Notes: a model not told the origin generated them from the sequence alone. Shown: positions 24,447 through 35,470, numbered from the stretch's first letter. The stretch is 64,000 nt of DNA from Sympetrum striolatum (GCA_947579665.1 OX388347.1:38820943-38884942); one strand, 5' to 3'. Numbers and translations: made by a program.

Positions 24447-27365
24447 CGAAATTATGAGTTTTTAATTTTCGCTCACTGTTTTGGTTTGTCCACATAAGTA
24501 AAGAATAAAAAAGGCGAATGATAACAGACGTTTTTAACTGCGATAGCTTATCTAAATTAACTATCACGCTTGAATATATTTGTGGGAATCATCCCATTCA
24601 ATCTGAGCTTAGTATTCAGTATTGAATAAGATGAAGCTGTACTACTTATTTTATTTTAAAATCCATGTTGTAGCTTAATATTTAAGTAATAAATCTTTGA
24701 AAATTTATGCCGTGTGTTTAATATTGAGTGAAAAAGTAAAAGAGACTAACATACCTCGTTTTGAGCCATAGTTACTCGTGAGTTGCGTATAATATCTCCT
24801 GCTTTATTAACTATGAATTTGTATGTCATATCATAGGTACCTGTTTCAGGTAATAATATGATTCAAACAATAAATTTAGTAAGAGAAGTATGTACTTTGC
24901 CTAGTGATGACGCGACAAGTCGAAACCTGATCGCAGAAATAAATCTATTTGGTACGGGTAAAAATCTTGTTACATTTTTGTCAGTCATGACTCCCTGCCG
25001 CCAAGCCTTGCCGAAATCAATTGATTTTATTTTTAATTCCTAATTTTACAATCTCCTTGTCGTGTATTCGCAATGTATTCAATAAAAGTTTGTGCCTAAC
25101 TGAAAATTTACCCCTGTAGAGAATCGGTTTGATTTTAACAGGTACTTTTTCGTGATTCACGAAGGAGTGACATTAGCTGCGTTGATGAATAGTAAAAAAA
25201 CATTGGAAATGTCAGAAAAGAAAAATTTGGATTGTAATTTTTCCATAAAACGTCTATTTTATTCCTCCTACTGATGCCGATCATTCGTCAAAACCTGTCT
25301 TTTTTGTTTTTGTTCAAGAAATTAATAAAATTATGCTAATTAAGGTTTCCTTTTCCATTATGTGTTTACACGTCACTACAACGTATTTTGTGAAATTTAA
25401 GTGATAATCCTTTTCCCTTGTTACCGAATATTCTTGATAAATTCGATATATGTATAAGTTTTAAATCTTATGCTATTTTTTTTGAATCTCAAGGTTGGAT
25501 GTATGTTTCACGACATGACATCCCATCAGACGATTATGTGCTAGCTATTGTCCTCGTAGTTAATGTAGATCCTTTAAAAGTAAATTTCGTCGCTTCTTCA
25601 AGCTGAATATTGTAATTTTATGATTGGACACGAAGCAGATCTTTGAACCTAAAACCAACCCCATTCCTCTAAATTCGTCCTCAACTGGCATTTTTATGTT
25701 TTACCGTTTTATTACGTCGGGCTTTATATTTTTAAAGCTCTGAAACTGAAATTCTATTAGTCATCGCGTTTAACCAGCAACAAGTCGTTAGAACCAAAGT
25801 CCCTGAGCGAAGGTGAGAATTAGATCGAGTGCTACCAGACGTGGCAACATAGCTCCTCCTAGAAGGTGTTGGATGAGAGCGTTTTGAGATCGCGGGAGGG
25901 CAAGTACGGAGGGCGGAAAAAAGGAATAGAAATGCTAGGGGGGTGGTGTTGTGGGTGGCAGTGGTGTTGCGGATGAGTGGTGGTGGGGGTGGGGTGTAGG
26001 ATAGAAGCGAGAGAGGAAGCGTAGAGGTTGGTGCCCCAGTCATCAATTACTACGTCTGCTCCAAAGTCTGGACCATAAGAAAGGCTCAGGGTGAGAATGA
26101 AGGGCGAAGAAGAGCGGGTGGGGCGGGGAATGCCGGGAAGAATTAGATGGGGTGGAGGCGATTGACGGACGAACGACTTTATTTAAATGAAACAGATTCC
26201 TTTTTTCATTGTAGGTGTCGTGGCAAGGATTGTGGAAGCTGCTTAACATTTCGGTAATGTTCCTCATAGATTTCACCGTTGTGTTTCTTCTGATTGAAGA
26301 TTGAGGGAATGAGGTGCACTCAATATCGGTTTATTTCAGAATGTAAGCAAAGTGGACTGATATTTATTTGTGCAAAATGTTGCAGGAAGAAGCCATACCT
26401 GATTGACGAAGGAATAATTTTTGTGTCCATATTTTTGCAACACGCGTTTCCACTACTCCAGGAGCTTTGTGGTCCAGTTTCTGATCAAGATTTCTGATCT
26501 GATTCTGATCAATCAAGACTTTTTATTTTGTAAATTGGAGGCCAATTCTGGAATAATCACTTAAAACAGTATACCCTACTCTTAATTCTTGTTTTTATAT
26601 GCCTAATCATTCATTTCTACTACTTTGATCTTTGCTACAGCTTCCAACAAGAGCTACTATTTTTACTCCGAAATAACCGCTCCCAAATAAATATAATGTA
26701 TTTATTCTGTATAATAAATCTTTTCAATGTTACAATTTAAAATATCCGGAAACTAATGGGACTTTAAAAGGCGAAAAAACAGTAGGAGGTGCGTGGTTAA
26801 AATTGAAACAGATATACAAAAAGTCTGAAGTGACTGGAAGCACTAGTATAGATACTATTGATATTGCGATATGACAAACTACTGGGTAATCATTTAGTAT
26901 GTGTCAGTTTGATGAGAAGTGGTCTCATTACCCTTACATACTATACGCATGTCGTAATATCTACAATATGCAATGTATTAGTTATGAATGGAATAATGAT
27001 TTAACAGGAACTTCATTCATTACATGATGACGGTCGTTCATCACATTTCGTAATATGTAATTCGTGATACTTATTCATTTTTGTCTCCTTATGATTAGAT
27101 TCGAATTCTTGATAGAATCCCAATCGAGGTTGTCTGTTCAAAATTTGAGTAGAGAGAAAACAGGGTAGCAGACGAACAAAATTCGCAGATTGTTTGTACT
27201 TGTATGAATATTTAAATACGTTCCAAATTTTTACTGGCGTCTTTTCGAATTCACTTTGGAAAAAAAAACTATGTGACTAATTTCCAGTAACCCATTCCAT
27301 AATTGATCTGAATTTGCCTTTACGCTTCTTGTGGTTTTTTATTCATATGGTCACCCCTTTATAAA
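24447..27365. other. AT-rich DNA with a G-rich block at 25900-26040
   Basis: The plus strand at 25938-25994 has G runs (25938-25943, 25953-25955, 25985-25989, 25991-25994) in a GGTGGTG context with very few C. The minus frames 25732-26046 and 26043-26276 are Pro/Thr/Ser-rich products of that skew. Confidence 0.45.
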
Positions 27366-28315
27366 ATAACTAGCTGGACCCGTTTACACGTTGTTGTGTT
27401 TGAACAAACGCAGTTTTGATATCTCAAATGTGATTTTTTAATGATCAAATTTATACAATACATAAAAATGAAAATTAACAATAAAATTATCCCTACATAT
27501 ATGTCATTTGAATATAACATATGTACAAAACATAGATATACATAGTTGATGGTGGAATAAACATGCTTCTTCACTTGTGATATTAAACATTATTGCAAAC
27601 GAATTTCAATGGAACAATAATTTTGTAATTATTAAAATTCAGTCTCGTCAAAGACATAAAATAAATCGAAATGTTAAAAAATAGATGAAATTTGTAATCA
27701 AAGTCGGTAACGTCATCAACTCACCAAGTTGTGCAGTACATACAATCTCTTGAATTTATCAAAATATCATTTTCATTAAATATCAAATACCGTTTACTCC
27801 ACGATAATATACGTAAATATTTACGTTGCTGTAAACAAACATCATTTGAATACTGGAATAAATTCTCAATGTGTTTTTATGAGAAAATTCAACAATCGCA
27901 TTCGTCGTAACTGAGAAATAGTTTGTTTATAGCCTCAAAATTCATCAAAATTATCATCTAATTATTCAAAGTCTCGTAATTTCTGATCGTAAACTATATT
28001 TCATGACCAAAATAAGAAACTTTATTCAATTTCCCTTCTTTTGGTGCTACTTTTAAATCCATACGTTGGTTATTTCTAATTTAATTTTGCAAAAGTAAGG
28101 AAGCATGCAAGTGATAAAATCGAAGTTTACATGTATTTCTTATGGAAACAGTTTTTCACTTCTGGAGTCGAACTGAGTACTCCGATTTAAAAAAAAAATT
28201 TTAAAACCTTCCCGGGGATATAACTAATAATTTCCCAAATTTTCACGACGATTGGATGTATGGTCTTTGAATCTATCGAGTACAGACAGACACACGTTCA
28301 TTTTTATATATATGG
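27366..28315 (+). mobile_element. Old dispersed repeat with AACTAGCTGGACCC start
   Basis: The block begins AACTAGCTGGACCCGTTTAC and ends with an ACCTTCCCGGGG line, then CACGACGATTGG, CAGACAGACACACG and TTCATTTTTATATATATGG. Sequences opening with CTAGCTGACCC-type and closing with ACAGACAGAC...TTTATATATATAG are common as a repeat in many arthropod genomes. That resemblance is from memory of pattern, not from a search. No intact frame is present. A LINE 3' region or a non-autonomous element are both possible. Confidence 0.5.
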
Positions 28316-29270
28316 ATTTGGTCAAGGGTAACTTTGTGGAGCTCAACACACATGTTGAAAGAAAGAAAACTTTGTAATTCCCAAAGCAGGTGCGACCACT
28401 TTATATCTGAAACTATGTATACTCTTCTTTTATGGAAGTCTACGGAGAGTATAAAAAGAAAGGATGGGTAGTATTGTGGGATGGGGAGATTGGTCCAGTT
28501 TGGTCGAGACGGATCGCAGGAAGGGCATGAATGGACCCCCGTTTGTGTTGGTTGAGATCGGACGGTGGTCGGGAGAGCCCCAAGGCACACAAACACGCTC
28601 CAAGAGTCTCTTTTGTTTTCAGATCTTCTTTTTTTGTGTCTCCCGAAGAACCTCTCTTTCGGTCCGCCGTCGAGACGTAGATGGAGTTATTGGTGTTTGG
28701 GTGCTGCGGAAGAATAATGAATCGAACCCTTTATTCATTTCTGTATTTATCGATATCCGATTTCTCCCTCCAGGCGGCACCCCATTCGAAAGCAGCATTC
28801 TTACACCGCTGCGTCCGATGGTTTTCTTTCGGTTGAGATCGGAAATGCGTGAGTAATGAAGGACCGGATTAATTAAATAACGTTTTCGGTTGTGTACTCA
28901 TTTCGGAATTTGGTTTGACTAAGAGATTGGTTAAAAATTTTCTTTATAATATATTTTATTTGAAGAATCTTTACAAATCGCTCGAATTGAATCTGCCAAT
29001 TAATCAACGTTATGGAATAGTAGATGCTGATGAATTTTCAAATTTGCTGAAGAAAGCACAAACAGAAAGAAATCATGGATTTGATTGCCTACTCAATTTG
29101 TCGATTTTATTAACGTTAGGTAGTAGTGAAATTTATTAATGTACAATTTTGTCAAAGTTATCCTAAGTACATACATTCAAGACTCGTGTTGATTACTCTT
29201 TGATTATAAAGAGGAGGCAATGAGTACGATCTTCTCCCTCATTTATGGTTTTTAAACGGAAGCAGTTTAG
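28316..29270. other. Non-coding, with a mixed-composition block at 28440-28870
   Basis: The 130-codon plus frame 28464-28856 spans a block containing TCTTTCGGTCCGCCGTCGAG. No motif was seen, and the opposed frame 28273-28596 overlaps it. It is not accepted as a gene. Confidence 0.45.
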
Positions 29271-29419
29271 AAATGATAAACAAACTTGGTAATTTCCACA
29301 ATAAAACTAATCGACAACCGGTTTCAGCTGCAAAGCTATCATCAGGTACAAGCTTGTAGCTGAAACCGGTCGTCGATTAAAGTTTTGTTGTAGAAATTAC
29401 CAAGTTTGTTTATCATTTT
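29271..29419. mobile_element. Foldback element D, about 66-bp arms with CTGATGA...GAAAC core
   Basis: The left arm 29271-29336 and the right arm 29350-29419 are inverted repeats that differ at only a few positions and one short indel. Both start AATGATAAACAAACTTGGTA and include AATTTCYACAA, a TCGACRACCGGTTTCAGCT block and little loop. On the minus strand the centre reads CCTGATGATAGCTTTGCAGC followed by TGAAACCGGT. A short stem AGCT/AGCT sits between the two core boxes. A 12-bp near-repeat (GGAAGCAGTTTA and GAAAGCAGTTTA) occurs at 29259-29270 and 29465-29476, possibly older flanking DNA rather than a target duplication. Confidence 0.88.
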
Positions 29420-32400
29420 TAATGTCGTTCCTCGAAGTACGGCCGGAGAACTTTGATTTCATTCGAAAGCAGTTTACTTATATATGATGAGCTCTTCCAA
29501 TGGAAGACGGAGTTCCATTCCATCTGTCCTTATATATCCATTCATTTTATTTATATATTTATTTATTAATAAAAATCCATGAACAGCTCGAGTCCTTCGT
29601 AATGGGTCGAAAACAGCAGCAATTGCATAAAAAATAGTCAACCAATAAAAATTAAAAATAAATACAAATAGTATAACAATTTTCTGTTAAATACAGCTGC
29701 ATTATTAAATATCATTACAGTTGATTAGCAAAGTCAAAATGTAATCTAAAATTAATAATAAAAGTGAGTCTATAGAAGGAGAAAAATTATTTTTAGTCTC
29801 AACAATAAGTTTTGTTTAATTTTGATTATTTTACGCTTTGTTCGAAATGGCTACATCCTTCAACAAGGTTCTAGATCGGCCCCTAAAGTACACCCTAACA
29901 AAGGCATTAAATATAAGACGAAAACTGCTTTCATTGAGTGTTTTGAAGCAACTTACACTTTTCATTTCTGATTAGTTTATGATCATATCAATGACAATAT
30001 CAATATCAATGACACAATATCAATGATAGAAGTATCATAATCAATGACACCAAGTTAGTTAGGTATTCATTTATGTCACTACCTTCAACTTTTACAACAG
30101 AGGGGGAACTTTCATTATGGACGGAGCTATTGTTATGAAGCAGGCTCTAATCCAAAGAAATTCTGGAGACGGTGGAATTAATCCGAAGCAGGAAACTAGG
30201 AGATTATTTTACTCGTGCCTTGGATTCTTCAGGAGATACAACGGTTTAATTACCTTTCTACGGCTTTATTTATATTCCTCGGAAAAATTTCGCTTCGACC
30301 GAAATTGATGACGCGAGCGTGTACGAATGAGTTGCATCGGAAGATTTCCTTAGGTGAGCCTTTCTCCATTCAACCCGTTCTTCTGATCGAGGAGCAAAAT
30401 GCAGAGCTTTCGGAAATGGTGAGAATATGTGGACTTTCTACCGCTCTCTTTCGGAGGCACGATCAACGCGGTGCCGCGGTATACATTAAGTTGTCTCCAG
30501 ACCAAAAAAGAGATCAGCACTCGAGATTTAACGATCCCTTCTCGCACGCGTAGTGGTCCATGGTAGCTGCCAGTGATACGCCGATGCGTTACAAGTCAAT
30601 CGCTATTTTTCTTTCCCACCGAGAACGTACCGAGGCGAGGTTAGATTCCATCTAGTCGAGCCAGGCTTTGTTTCTAATTTACCGCGGAGATATGCTTGGA
30701 AAGCGCAGGCATAAATTACGGCAAATCGAAATTTCACGCTATTATTTAAGTGAATGGTATTCCCGGTCGGAAAGTGTTTCCTCTCTCGTTATCGATCATG
30801 AGTTCGAACCCGTCCTTCCACGTGGGAAGTTCAATAAAATGCCACGTTCGTTCCCATGGAGAATTAACTCTTCAAGACCCTAATAGACGTCAAATCTCGG
30901 CTAAAGTTTTTCACTAAAATTCCTAAACGCGGGATTTTTGTTTGATTAATGAGCTGCAACCGTCAAAGCGTCGTGATTTATATCGTCATAGCATAGATAA
31001 TAGCAGCTCGTCCGACTGAATCATACTGCATAGCCTCTGTCGATTTATAGTTTATTAGGAAGGTCAAATTATACGCAATTACCGGCTTAAGCGTGATAAG
31101 CAACTATGTGATTTCCTTAATTTATACTCGATAGATCGTGCGGTAATGATATATCGCGACATTCATTAAAACCGAGCGGTTACTATTGGAACGTTCCCTT
31201 AATACAGCGTGAAGTCATCCCGTCGTCTCACATCGTCTACAATTTACATAAATAGGGGAAGCATGATTTATGCCCATCTTCTTTCAATGATACTCATCAA
31301 GCTAATATTTTATGTGATCCAAAAAGGACTTTGGTTTAATAATGATATCGCTTGTATCTTTTCTCGCCGCTAGACCTGTGGTAAAAAAATTGATCACTAT
31401 ATTTAAATAAACCTTCACGCATGTTAGTCAGCAAATCGTCAACTTTATGTATGTGAGTCAAATGAAACGCTCGAGCACTGCTGATGACTTTCTCTGAATT
31501 GAAATAACTCACACCGCAAGAAACCATCGACACAAACTTGAATGTTAATCCGCATTATAAAATCGCAACTAAGTTTTGATGTGCAAGAATTTTCTCTCTG
31601 ACGTGTTATGAAGTGAAAAGTGTGAAAACGTTGTCTCGGTGACTGTGTGAATCAATCGCTGCATCCCATTTTCATTTTCATACCCATCGCCATCCAGTCC
31701 TTGACTCGTCCACGACAAAGGGAGGAATAAATGCGGAGATATAATTGCCAACGCTCTCCGCTGGCCTTCTAGATACATCGTTCTCTTTCTGACTTATTCC
31801 CCATTGTATTGAGATGATAACTACCTGTGTTCCTCGCGACTTCTTGTTGCAGCAAATTTACGACCCCCAATGGGTGCAATCTCGTTAATTTATGCTTCAT
31901 CATTGCCCTTGCTGCCAATATTGATACACTCCCTCTCGGGCCATTAAACCGAGAAGAATAACACCTCGCGCGTAATTGTAGACCATGGCTTGATTTTTTT
32001 AAGGTCCCGAAAGAGTTACAATCGTATCGAGTACATTTTCAATAATTATTTACGCGATTTATTTCCGATAATTCCAATCGATTTATCGTCACAAATCGCC
32101 GAGTGCTGCACCCGCATTCCCGCAAAAAGGTCGAGCGATAGGGATGCAAATTGCGCGGAATGATTTGGCAACAGCCACGTTCCGCGTTTAAAGACGTATC
32201 AATCTTATTCAAGCGAGTTTTCCTACCACTTAAAAAGTTAGACTACCGCTTACTTTTTCAAAAAGTTTTCACGAAAAAATATTTTTAGAAAATAGGTTAT
32301 TTGAAAAAAAAATCTTTCCTCAACGCAGCGTATATGATACAATTTTTACGATTACAAATCCGTTTTGATATTGAAAATCTGATGAACCATTCACAAATAA

Positions 32401-32670
32401 GAAGCTGAGTAACTTCGGCTCATTTTGGTACTACCACGTGGTGGGCACCCTTTTTTTACATACTTGCATGTAAAAGTTAGTTTTTTTGTTTTTGTATGAC
32501 GTTATTGCTTGGTCATCTTGTCTTTATATTTCATTTAATCTCATTTCATCACTAAATTTAGTTTCCTATCTGTAGGTTTCGTAGGTTTTTCACACCCCCT
32601 TCTTGAGGGTGTTTTCCTGTAGTAGAATTTTTCCCGAAGCTCTTCACTTCAATTTTTATAAATAAGTGCT
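29420..32670. other. Non-coding, with islands at 30300-30900 and 31840-32200
   Basis: Both islands mix CpG with short AT motifs. The second has AAATTTACGACCCCC (31855), which contains a TTTACGAC caudal/Abd-B-type site, and CGCGCGTAATTGTAG (31966). Opposed frames overlap in the first (30215-30553 plus, 30350-30547 minus). These are the kind of sequences found in insect developmental enhancers; that is inference. Confidence 0.45.
29985..30050 (+). repeat. ATCAATGACA tandem repeat
   Basis: Five or so irregular copies of ATCAATGACAMAATATCAATG-type units occur in a row. Confidence 0.8.
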
Positions 32671-32792
32671 TTATCATTATTATCATTTTTATTCCTATTT
32701 TCTCAGCACTTCTGGATTAAACAAGGGTACAGTAATAAATACCAATAACTCCCAGAGAGCAATATTTCTGATATTATGATATTATTTACAAA
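32671..32792 (-). repeat. 3' UTR and simple-repeat tail of the LINE remnant
   Basis: After the terminal stop codon the minus strand has about 100 nt of untranslated sequence. It ends in an irregular ATG/AAT trinucleotide tail (GATAATAATGATAAAG on the minus strand, around 32671-32692). A short trinucleotide tail in place of poly(A) is typical of several restriction-like-endonuclease LINEs. The exact 3' boundary is a judgement from where the trinucleotide tail stops. Confidence 0.6.
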
Positions 32793-33822
32793 CTAAACTT
32801 TATAAATTTTCTTACAATATGTTGAAATAATAACAGCCCTATGAATTTTTATGTAAATTTTATTTTGTAAACTTAAAGTTTCCAGGCTATGAATGAGCTC
32901 TTTTGGGATTATACCGGTGACCGATAACACTTTTGGCACTATTTTAACTTTTTTCATACACCAGATCCTCAATATTTCATTAGCTAGTTCTTAATATTTG
33001 CTTCTATTTTCGGGAATTTTTCTTTCTATGTTATCCTTTAACCATTTAAGGACCAAGGGACATATTTGTCCCATGAATTTAAAATATTTTGGCTAGTTTA
33101 TCTTTCGTCCTATTCTAATGATAGGCTGCCCATAGGCACATATTTCTCCCATATCATATCTACGTAATTAGGCTATACATTTTGATAAGAATTGTGTTGG
33201 TATCATAAGTTGGATCAAATAAGAGAATTTATGAGAAGAAAACGGTATTACAAGTGTGGTTTTCTTACGGTCCTTAAAGGGTTAAAGGAATTGCTATATC
33301 CATCAGAAAAACAATTTTGATTTATTTGTCTGTCAGAGTAATATCAGGTCTGTTTTGGTGTATTGTCTTATCTTTCATTATTGTGCGGTCAAAGTATAAT
33401 TTATAATTTTTGTTTTCCAAAACAGAATCAGGATTATAATTGTAGTACGATGGAATTATGTTATCTAGTAATAACGTTTATTTGCCTATTTCTTGGTGAA
33501 TGATTTTTGCAACTAAGTTATACCTATGTAAGTCATCTGTATGTGCCATCATCTTACAGCCAGATAGTATGTGTTGAATATTTTCTGTGGTTTGATGGCA
33601 GCGCCTACATCTGTCATCTGTGATGGCTGGATCTTTCAGAATAAATTTACTGTAGCTCTTGGTTTTAATCACCTGGTCCTGGATTGCCATCATAATCTCT
33701 ATCTCCCCAAAGAGGTCACCTATCATCAACCACTTATTTGAAGCTTCTTTGTCCCCGTATTGTTGGTTAAGGTCATTGTAATGCCTACCGTGGATCTTCT
33801 TCTGAGCCCATGCTTCTAACTG
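32793..33822 (-). pseudogene. LINE ORF remnant: CCHC and restriction-like endonuclease C-terminus
   Basis: Read on the minus strand, the frame encodes the C-terminal end of a non-LTR retrotransposon polyprotein. In order there are a conserved lead-in containing DKEASNKWL, then AIQDQVIKTKSYSKFIL. Next comes a CX2CX8HX4C zinc knuckle (residues CRRC...H...C), then the motif HRYNLVAKIIHQEI. A stretch YYNYNPDSVLENKNYKLYFD follows, then NRPDITLTDK and FLMDIAIP (the PD...D core of a restriction-like endonuclease). A tail with TGIIPKELIHSLETLSL closes it. CCHC plus a PD...D endonuclease after the reverse transcriptase is the architecture of R2/R4-type elements. The reverse transcriptase itself is missing, so the copy is 5'-truncated. 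The frame is broken by in-frame stops at 33478-33480, 33322-33324 and 32991-32993 and by an inserted MITE (33042-33281). The frame resumes correctly on the far side if the MITE and one TTAA are discounted. The normal terminal stop is at 32793-32795. It is a dead copy. Confidence 0.88.
33042..33281. mobile_element. piggyBac-like MITE nested in the LINE remnant
   Basis: A 240-bp non-coding element is flanked by TTAA on both sides (33038-33041 and 33282-33285), the piggyBac target-site duplication. The terminal inverted repeats are CCATTTAAGGACC on the left and, reverse-complemented, CCCTTTAAGGACC on the right (one mismatch). Just inside the left end is a palindrome GGGACATATTTGTCCC (33057-33072). 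A degenerate second copy lies at 33134-33152, resembling the sub-terminal repeats of piggyBac transposons. There is no transposase; it must have been mobilised in trans. Removing it with one TTAA restores the surrounding LINE reading frame, which confirms the boundaries. Confidence 0.9.
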
Positions 33823-33828
33823 ATTTTA

Positions 33829-33852
33829 TATTATTATTATTAATAATAATAT
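33829..33852. repeat. ATT/AAT trinucleotide tract at the LINE 5' junction
   Basis: A (TTA)n block runs straight into (ATA)n, forming a self-complementary AT tract exactly where recognisable LINE coding sequence stops (33822-33825). With the trinucleotide tail at the other end (32671-32692) it suggests insertion into, or generation of, TAA-type repeats. Dong/R4 elements are known to insert into TAA repeats; applying that here is inference. Confidence 0.55.
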
Positions 33853-34967
33853 TCAAATAGAACTATTTCAGGGACAATTCGTCTTAAAAGTGATCGTCTT
33901 CGTCTCGCCATGATGAACGCAACTCGTGAAAACCTCAAGTCGCGAGTTCTGCTCGGCATCGAATTACCAGTAGAAATCCGCGGATGAAGCGGGAAGATAT
34001 ACTACCCCGTATTATTTTTATGAAACCTTTCTCGCAGACGTCCAAACGGAGGCTTATCCCTCATTGAATCGCGCCCGGACATTACTCACCCGCAACGAGG
34101 TTGTGGAAGCGGAGCGCGGACTTTAATAAATGTGGAAGCAGAGCAGGACTTCGATAAATCACGAAGGGAGACGCGTTCGCGAAAAGGCTCGAGATTACGG
34201 ATTTATTTAAAACCCAGGGAAGGAAAAAACGCAAGACCCAATGTATTAAATCATAAACTCAAAGTTAAACGGTTGCATCACCGCGAGCCGTCGGAGCTAA
34301 TGGTGATGGATGGACCAGCGCCAATGCCAACTGCGCCTGCAGAAGAACAATCGACGGCTTCGGTGGTAAAGGAAGGATGGCCTTTTCCCGCCGTGGGATT
34401 ATTCGATCGGACGCGATACACCCGCAGGGGAGTGTGTTCTTGTCACCGCGCGGTGGGAATTCGCTTTGTTTTTGTCGCCATTAATTCCAATTACGATCAA
34501 GGCTCCCGTGACAATTATGCCGCTTACGCCCACCGTTGAGCAAGAGGCCGTCAAAGGAGGAAGTATTCAAATCACGTTGACATTTTTTTCAGGCGTTTAT
34601 TTATTCATACAGGTTTCCGTGTAAACAGACTGACTGCGATGATGAGCCAAAAGGGGCGATTTTTTTTCGTCTGGAAGGCCACCTCCAAAGCAACTATGTC
34701 GAATACACCTTTTCTTCCTTTTACTGTGTGTGGTTTAAGAATAAGCTTAAAATAGGCTGTTACAATTGCTTCTGACAGGCTAAAACTCAAAGTTTTTACG
34801 TCTCGTATCCAAACGATTTGAATTTAAAATTATTAGTCGTCAAAATATGGAGAAACTCCATTAAATTTTTAATCTGGGAAAGGGTATTTACGTTTGCTAG
34901 TCAAGTCTTGTGTCGGAACATCCAATACTTCCTTGCCGTACCTTTCATTAACTCTCTTCGCCTACGT
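33853..34967. other. CpG-containing island at 33890-34560, then AT-rich
   Basis: A 135-codon plus frame (34132-34539) crosses the island: charged at its start, then rich in Pro and Ala. No domain is recognised. AATTCCAATTACGATCAAGG (34484) looks like non-coding regulatory DNA. A short exon cannot be ruled out. Confidence 0.4.
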
Positions 34968-35104
34968 GTTAAAAGAAAGAATTTTTTGTAATTTCCACAG
35001 CAATTTTATTATTCGATAAGTTTTGATGTCAGCCCGTGAACGAAACTAAACAAATAATGAACCTGACCTGTAAATTACCAAGCCATCTTTCTTTCAACAT
35101 TTTG
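34968..35104. mobile_element. Foldback element E (diverged)
   Basis: The left arm 34968-35034 contains GAAAGAATTTTTTGTAATTTCCACA and the right arm 35035-35104 contains the complement of GAAAGATGGCTTGGTAATTT. Arm identity is clearly lower than in element D, but the GGTAATTTCCACA block and a TGAACGAAAC centre (35037-35046) mark it as the same group. It lies about 100 bp upstream of SINE copy 2. Confidence 0.65.
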
Positions 35105-35205
35105 GTTGAGTTCCGCAAATTTACGCTTGATCCTATGATTTTTATTTCCCATTAACTATTTGCAACCATGCTGTTTCTGTGACTACTTTCTATCAATATC
35201 TATGC

Positions 35206-35339
35206 TCCCGGCTCCCGGATAGTCATGTGGACAGCGCGTTTGCCTTTGGTGAAAGCGGTCCCGGGTTCGATTCCCGGTGGGAGCCAATGTGCGAAATGAC
35301 CTAAGCTGTCGAAGCACTTTTAGCAATACTACTACTACT
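35206..35339 (+). mobile_element. tRNA-derived SINE, copy 2
   Basis: This is the same family as the element at 14751 and better preserved. The head carries a perfect B box GGTTCGATTCC and the acceptor pairing GCTCCCG/TGGGAGC. The body has GCGAAATGACCTAAGCTGTC and the tail is (ACT)n. A perfect 11-bp target-site duplication AATATCTATGC sits at 35195-35205 and 35340-35350. The anticodon arm does not fold with a 7-nt loop, so it is not a tRNA gene. It lies about 440 bp from the true tRNA-Asp but is not derived from it. Confidence 0.92.
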
Positions 35340-35470
35340 AATATCTATGCGAATTATTTTTATTCTCTCTTAGTTACGAAGAATATTTGTCTTTAGTATT
35401 CGCCATGAAATACCTGTATATACCGTTATCTTTCAACTATGATCACCATTAACTAACGCAGAAATGGCAA

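Noticed and set aside
28464..28856. 130-codon plus-strand frame
   Set aside because: No family resemblance and overlapped by a frame on the other strand.
29271..29419. Canonical hammerhead ribozyme annotation
   Set aside because: The core boxes are present, but an extra U separates CUGAUGA from the following stem and no cleavage site or stem III was established; reported as a hypothesis only.
34132..34539. 135-codon plus-strand frame
   Set aside because: It follows a GC-rich island, no known motif, and the start lies in unremarkable context; composition explains it.
35211..35285. Second functional tRNA gene
   Set aside because: The head has A and B boxes and acceptor pairing, but the anticodon arm does not form a 7-nt loop; the SINE body, tail and target duplication show it is a SINE.
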